Assembly (NCBI GenBank): GCA_964481195.1
Contig: CAYZTB010000079.1
Location: forward strand, 1-10,420
Direction of reading: 5' to 3'
DNA from: Palsa-948 sp964481195
Lineage (GTDB): Bacteria; Bacteroidota; Bacteroidia; Palsa-948
Length of the DNA stretch: 10,420 bases
Shown here: piece by piece, positions 6,485-10,420 of the stretch
Numbering within the stretch: position 1 is the stretch's first letter
Layout of the letters: each line of letters begins with the position of its first letter
Position numbers and translations under genes: made by a program
The notes under the pieces: model-generated
What the model saw: only the letters and a program-made list of their open reading frames with translations
Database searches by the model: none
Told to the model about the DNA's origin: nothing

Positions 6485-6492
6485 TATCTTTA
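6485..6492 (+). promoter_or_regulatory. Candidate -7 element for the dehydratase-dacB pair
   Basis: TATCTTTA differs from TAnnTTTG by one base and lies 25 bases before the ATG at 6518. No TTTG-like -33 element is found at the expected distance. It is the best candidate in the spacer, but weak. Confidence 0.3.
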
Positions 6493-6517
6493 CCTACACC
6501 TTTTAAAACAATTTCAA

Positions 6518-6775
6518 ATGTGGAAAGAAGAAAATTTAACAAACGACAAAACAGGAGCATCGCTCAACAAATCTTTCAAGTTCAAAAATTTTTCTGAGGC
6601 TTTCGCCTTTATGACTCGAGTTGCTTTTCTGGCAGAAAAAATGAACCATCATCCTACCTGGAAAAACACCTATAACACGGTGGACATTTCCTTAAACACA
6701 CACGATGCAGGGAATAGCGTTACCCAAAAAGATCGAGATTTAGCTGCCGCAATTGATAAGCTGTTAGCAGCGTAG
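6518..6775 (+). CDS. Pterin-4a-carbinolamine dehydratase
   Basis: An 85-residue cytoplasmic enzyme that dehydrates 4a-hydroxytetrahydrobiopterin to quinonoid dihydropterin, the recycling step for pterin-dependent aromatic amino acid hydroxylases. The family signature is complete: AEKMNHHPTW (39-48) with the paired His44-His45 and Pro46, Tyr52, then His62 in NTHDAG ten residues on, and Asp72/Asp74 in KDRDLA. The three histidines correspond to the active-site triad. The N-terminal part (W..ENLTND, then F-K-F-K-N-F-S-E-A) is a slightly shortened version of the usual 95-100 residues. No hydroxylase gene is in the window; such orphan copies are common in bacteria. The stop codon is separated by one base from the next start, so it should be translationally coupled to the carboxypeptidase gene. 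Confidence 0.93.
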   Translation: MWKEENLTNDKTGASLNKSFKFKNFSEAFAFMTRVAFLAEKMNHHPTWKNTYNTVDISLNTHDAGNSVTQKDRDLAAAIDKLLAA

Positions 6776-6776
6776 C

Positions 6777-8327
6777 ATGAAAGCAATAAAAATAATATCG
6801 CTAGCAATAGCTTCTTTATTTTTCTCAGAGCTGCTAAGTCAAAATGCGGGCACAAACAATAAGTTGCACACCTTAATAGCAAGCCTTCAAAAAGATCCTG
6901 ACTTACAAAATGCAACCTGGGGAATATCAGTTCTAAATATCAGGAAGGATTCTGTAATTGCTGAATATAACAGCTTCGTATCGCTGATTCCGGCAAGTAC
7001 CAATAAAATTATTACTACCACTACCGCTCTCGCACTGTTGGGTGCAGAATTTCAATATGAAACCAAGCTCGAATACAGCGGCACATTCGACTCTACATCA
7101 GGTATTTTAAATGGAAATATTTATATAAATGGTAGTGGTGATCCTACCTTATCTTCCGAAGTATATAAAACGAAAAACGACACCCTTACTTTAACAGATC
7201 AATGGGCAAGGATTATCTCTTCATTTGGAATAAAAAAAATTAATGGCGCTATCATTGGCGATGCAAGAAATTTTGAAGATGAGCGTGTGCCCAACACTTG
7301 GATATGGGGAGATATGGGCAACTATTACGGTGCCGGAGCTTGTGGTCTAAATTATTTAGATAATAAATACGGACTGCACTTCAACTCCGGTACAAAAGTT
7401 GGTGACGGCACTGTGATAAATAAAATCATTCCACCCATTCCGGGACTGGAATTTATAAATCAAACTTTTACCAAAGGAAATTCCGACAACGCCTATATTT
7501 TTGGCGCTCCTTATACCCTATCCAGGTATGTGAAAGGCACTATACCCGCCAATAAAAAAAACTATAAAGTGGAAGGCTCCCAGCCCGACCCTCCTCTGTT
7601 GTGCGCACAACACCTGGACAGCTCGCTGAGAAAAATAGGAGTTCCTATCTCTAAAAAATCAAATACATTAAGAAACTTCTTGCCTTCAGCAGATGAATTT
7701 ATCGGAACAGAAGAAGATAGCTTGGTTGAAAAAGCTGAATACATTGCGCTACCTCAGGAAAAAAATGAAACAAGAAAATTAATATATTCTCACTTTTCTC
7801 CTACCCTTGATAAAATCGTTTATGAAACCAATATCCACAGCAACAATTTATATGCTGAAGCATTGTTAAAAACCATCGCTTGGAAAAAAAATAAAATTGG
7901 TAACGATCAGGCAGGAATAGGAATTGTACTAAACTACTGGAAAAGCAAAAAATTAAACATTAATGGATTTAACATGGCAGATGGATGCGGCTTATCTCGA
8001 TTTAATTCCACCACCACAAAAACACTTTCCTCCCTACTAGCACTAGCTAGTAAAGATTCTGTATTGTATAAAAATCTAAGCAACTCAATGCCCCTATCAG
8101 GAAAAACAGGATCCCTGGCTGGAATGTGTAAAGGAACTTGTGCCGAAAACAACTTGCGCGCAAAGAGCGGCTATATGACTCGGGTTCGCAGTTATGCAGG
8201 TTACGTAACTAATAAAAGTGGCGATCTTTTATCTTTTGCAATCATTGCAAACAACTACACCTGCAGCCCTGCCGAAATGAAAAAAAAAATAGAGCGACTC
8301 TTAATTGCTATAGCAGAAACCAAATAG
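6777..8327 (+). CDS. dacB: D-alanyl-D-alanine carboxypeptidase/endopeptidase, PBP4 type (peptidase S13)
   Basis: A 516-residue periplasmic penicillin-binding protein of the DacB family, which trims the terminal D-Ala of peptidoglycan stem peptides and can cut cross-links. There is a signal peptide at 1-22 (ending LLSQ). All three active-site motifs are present: S-T-N-K with Ser74 as the nucleophile and Lys77; S-N-N (355-357) in IHSNNLYAEAL; and K-T-G (443-445) in SGKTGSL. Supporting family blocks are INGSGDPTLSS (117-127), the DGCGLSRFN block (402-410), where Cys404 takes the place of the more usual serine, and LRAKSGYM (460-467). Length is normal for the family. It follows the dehydratase by one base and is probably transcribed with it. 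Its 3' end faces the secreted-protein gene 19 bases away, with no convincing terminator between. Confidence 0.95.
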   Translation: MKAIKIISLAIASLFFSELLSQNAGTNNKLHTLIASLQKDPDLQNATWGISVLNIRKDSVIAEYNSFVSLIPASTNKIITTTTALALLGAEFQYETKLEYSGTFDSTSGILNGNIYINGSGDPTLSSEVYKTKNDTLTLTDQWARIISSFGIKKINGAIIGDARNFEDERVPNTWIWGDMGNYYGAGACGLNYLDNKYGLHFNSGTKVGDGTVINKIIPPIPGLEFINQTFTKGNSDNAYIFGAPYTLSRYVKGTIPANKKNYKVEGSQPDPPLLCAQHLDSSLRKIGVPISKKSNTLRNFLPSADEFIGTEEDSLVEKAEYIALPQEKNETRKLIYSHFSPTLDKIVYETNIHSNNLYAEALLKTIAWKKNKIGNDQAGIGIVLNYWKSKKLNINGFNMADGCGLSRFNSTTTKTLSSLLALASKDSVLYKNLSNSMPLSGKTGSLAGMCKGTCAENNLRAKSGYMTRVRSYAGYVTNKSGDLLSFAIIANNYTCSPAEMKKKIERLLIAIAETK

Positions 8328-8346
8328 CGACCTAATTGCTTTAATA

Positions 8347-10311
8347 CTATTTATTGACAATTATTTTTTTTGTAGATATGCCTTCTTCTGATTTAATCTT
8401 CAGGAAATAAATCCCGTTAACTTCTTTGGATAAGTTCAGCTGATTACTACCGCTTGTTAAACTTCCAGAATAAATTAATTTTCCTACAACATCTAATACT
8501 TCAACCGTTCCTATAATTGCAGAACTACGAATGGTAAATATGCCACTTGAAGGGTTTGGAAATATTGAAATGGAATAAGCCCATTCAGGATTATACACTC
8601 CGGTAGCGGTAGGATTTATTTTATTTACGTTTGATTTTGATAAATTCAAATTACTCGCCATCGGTATAGGGTTTTTTATAGACAGCTTACAAGGCGAAGG
8701 ATTTACAATAGCTACAAAATAATTTACATTTATTAAGGGCACCGGAGAATTAATGTCGGTGTATGCATGCACGTTGCCAGATACTGCATCCAACGAATCC
8801 CATCCGCCTGCTACTGTATAACGATAGATAATAAATGTGGGCGAGAAAAATCCTTCGTAGTCGTCCCAAATAAGATTTACTTTATTATTTAAACCAATGC
8901 TTGCAGAAAGGTGAATGGTTTTATGCAAAGGGCTCAAAGCAGATTCAGTTCCGCAGGTATCAACTGCCGAAATTTTATACCTCCAAGAATGTTGAAGTGG
9001 GTTTGCACTTTGATCGGTCCATTGGCTTGGCAAATTAGCTGCTTTGCTTCCTAAAAGCTGATATTGGCCTGCTACAATTGATTCGCGATAAAAGTTATAA
9101 TGCGAAATGCCTGGATTTGCTACAGTATCTTTTTTAAACACGCATACGTTTTTATCAGTTATACTATCCACCGTAACTAGACAAATAGTTGGCGCAGAAG
9201 GTAAATTTTTAGGTACCACACCCATAAAAGCTCCGGTGCAAGTATTTCCTCCTGATACTACTAAGCTATAGGGGCCAGACACTGCCCCAACTAAATCTTG
9301 AGTTGTTGCGCCATTTGACCAAGCATAAGAATACGGAGGAGAACCACCGGTAACAGAAATATAAATTGAGCCCAACGAACCTCCACACGTAACAGGAATG
9401 ATAGAATCTATTGCTATCACTGCTCCACCCGCATTTATGATTGGCGCCATTCCTAACGCGGCACATCCTTTGCTATCTGTTACTGTAACAGAATAACCTC
9501 CTGCAGATAAACCTGTAGTAGTAGCCGTAGTTGCTCCAGTGCTCCATAAATACGAAAAAGCACCATTACCACCGGATGGGAGTGCAGTTGCAGAGCCATT
9601 AGGACTGCCACAAGAAGCATCCACAATACTTACTGAAAGCGTAACAACCGTTGGTTCCGTTATTGAAACATTAGTCATTGAAACGCAGCCATTAGCTCCC
9701 GAAACTCCTACCTGATAGGATCCTGCAACAAGATTGGTTACATCCTGAGTGGTAGCACCATTTACCCAATAATAAGTATAAGGCGAAACTCCTCCTGCAA
9801 CAGAAATATCAATAGCACCATCGCCACCTCCATTACATGAAACATTTTTCACAGAAGAAACGGTAACTATAGGTGAGCCAACGTTATTTATTAATGCAGG
9901 TGCTGACTTTACACAACCAGATGCATCAGTAACTGTTACCATATATAAGTTTGCCATTAAGGAATCTGCTAATGCTGCTAAATCTCCATTCGTCCAATGA
10001 TAAGTGAACGGAGCACTACCGCCACTAACAGTTACGGATGCCGTTCCATTTGCCTGACCACAAGTAGCATTTGTAGTAGATACTGAAAGTGTATGTGTAC
10101 ATGGGGGAATAAGTTCCAATATGCTGCTAGTATTAGCACTATCATTCCCAGTAGCAATATATTCTTTTGTCTCTACTTTTAATACAACTGCCGAGCTTCT
10201 TGCTGAACCTGAAAAATCTGCTTTATGAGTCCAGCTACCTTGTGAAAAAACAGGAGAAGTTGTTATAATAATGATAGCTAAGAAATAAAAAGTGGCTTTG
10301 TTTATATTCAT
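8347..10311 (-). CDS. Secreted SprB-repeat protein with T9SS type A sorting domain
   Basis: A 654-residue exported protein. Parts in order: signal peptide (1-23, ending V-F-S-Q); one partial kelch-like motif (25-70: W27, ADFSGSAR, YIATGND); four SprB repeats (71 to about 358), each with a Y-x-W-x-[NT]-G core and two cysteines; two fibronectin-III-like beta stretches (about 375-465 and 466-545, the first with the FYRE and WRYKISAVD signatures and the second with WDDYEGF); a linker; and a C-terminal sorting domain (577-654) with IFPNPSSGIF, a GKLIYSG turn and the ending K-K-I-I-V-N-K. That tail directs passage through the type IX secretion system and anchoring at, or release from, the cell surface. 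SprB repeats occur in the gliding adhesin SprB and in many other Bacteroidota surface proteins. The role is probably adhesion, but no ligand can be named. Two -7 candidates lie upstream. Confidence 0.92.
   Translation of the reverse strand: MNINKATFYFLAIIIITTSPVFSQGSWTHKADFSGSARSSAVVLKVETKEYIATGNDSANTSSILELIPPCTHTLSVSTTNATCGQANGTASVTVSGGSAPFTYHWTNGDLAALADSLMANLYMVTVTDASGCVKSAPALINNVGSPIVTVSSVKNVSCNGGGDGAIDISVAGGVSPYTYYWVNGATTQDVTNLVAGSYQVGVSGANGCVSMTNVSITEPTVVTLSVSIVDASCGSPNGSATALPSGGNGAFSYLWSTGATTATTTGLSAGGYSVTVTDSKGCAALGMAPIINAGGAVIAIDSIIPVTCGGSLGSIYISVTGGSPPYSYAWSNGATTQDLVGAVSGPYSLVVSGGNTCTGAFMGVVPKNLPSAPTICLVTVDSITDKNVCVFKKDTVANPGISHYNFYRESIVAGQYQLLGSKAANLPSQWTDQSANPLQHSWRYKISAVDTCGTESALSPLHKTIHLSASIGLNNKVNLIWDDYEGFFSPTFIIYRYTVAGGWDSLDAVSGNVHAYTDINSPVPLINVNYFVAIVNPSPCKLSIKNPIPMASNLNLSKSNVNKINPTATGVYNPEWAYSISIFPNPSSGIFTIRSSAIIGTVEVLDVVGKLIYSGSLTSGSNQLNLSKEVNGIYFLKIKSEEGISTKKIIVNK
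9238..10101 (-). repeat. Four SprB repeats with a 75-residue period
   Basis: The first cysteine of each repeat is at residues 84, 159, 234 and 309, exactly 75 apart. The second is at 133, 209, 283 and 358, giving cysteine pairs 49-50 residues apart. Shared motifs are [AV]-[TS]-C near the start, S-G-G or A-G-G before P-[FY]-[TS]-Y, then W-[TSV]-[NT]-G, and G-C at the end. The sequences have diverged considerably, so this is old duplication under structural constraint. Confidence 0.8.
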
Positions 10312-10351
10312 GTCATTGGATATTTAAATCGATTTATTAAAAGTATACCCA

Positions 10352-10359
10352 CAAAGTTA
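10352..10359 (-). promoter_or_regulatory. Candidate -7 element, proximal, for the SprB-repeat gene
   Basis: TAACTTTG on the minus strand fits TAnnTTTG and is about 40 bases before the ATG at 10311, giving a leader of about 33 bases. A TTTG upstream is 28 bases away, further than the usual 18-21, so the -33 element is not convincing. Confidence 0.45.
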
Positions 10360-10387
10360 AAAGAAATAATAGACCTCTTTCATAAGT

Positions 10388-10395
10388 CAAAGATA
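10388..10395 (-). promoter_or_regulatory. Candidate -7 element, distal, for the SprB-repeat gene
   Basis: TATCTTTG on the minus strand is a second full match to TAnnTTTG in the same spacer. The leader would be about 70 bases. Its -33 region, at about 10414-10420, contains no clear TTTG before the window ends. The remaining bases to 10420 hold no visible gene. Confidence 0.3.
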
Positions 10396-10420
10396 TTAAA
10401 AGCTGGATATTGAAAAGATT

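Noticed and set aside
8328..8371. T-run of eight near the convergent gene ends as a bidirectional terminator
   Set aside because: No stem of useful length precedes it, and the run lies within the last codons of the SprB-repeat gene.

Overview
The window is AT-rich DNA from a member of the phylum Bacteroidota, probably a free-living or environmental lineage. Three things point there. One gene has a type IX secretion (T9SS) C-terminal sorting domain and SprB repeats. Another is a 14-blade two-component-type propeller with a Y_Y_Y domain. Several gene starts are preceded by TAnnTTTG -7 elements and most lack a Shine-Dalgarno sequence. I could not assign a genus.

Left block (81-6298, all minus strand). 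Reading in the direction of transcription there are six genes: a two-helix membrane protein of unknown function (6298-5822); a 1114-residue periplasmic propeller / Y_Y_Y / transmembrane / coiled-coil / SpoIIE (PP2C) phosphatase (5756-2412); an unknown 104-residue protein (2353-2039); an unknown lipoprotein (2018-1173); a SiaB-type kinase (1066-524); and a SiaC-type phosphoprotein (516-136). A clear intrinsic terminator (113-81) closes the block. The order phosphatase, (two unknowns), kinase, phosphoprotein is the same as siaA-siaB-siaC of the Pseudomonas partner switch. No SiaD-type diguanylate cyclase is present. I infer a partner switch in which a periplasmic signal controls dephosphorylation of the SiaC-like protein while SiaB phosphorylates it. 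The output is unknown, and the two interposed unknown genes are candidates for involvement.

Middle (6299-6517): a divergent intergenic region that holds a degenerate palindromic element resembling the GCAAAG/CTTTGC-type dispersed repeats of Bacteroidota.

Right block. Two plus-strand genes separated by one base encode a pterin-4a-carbinolamine dehydratase (6518-6775) and a D-Ala-D-Ala carboxypeptidase of the PBP4/DacB family (6777-8327). Convergent with them is a secreted 654-residue protein (10311-8347). It consists of a signal peptide, a partial kelch-like motif, four SprB repeats with a strict 75-residue cysteine period, two fibronectin-III-like stretches and a T9SS sorting tail. The two window edges (1-80 and 10396-10420) contain no gene I can support.
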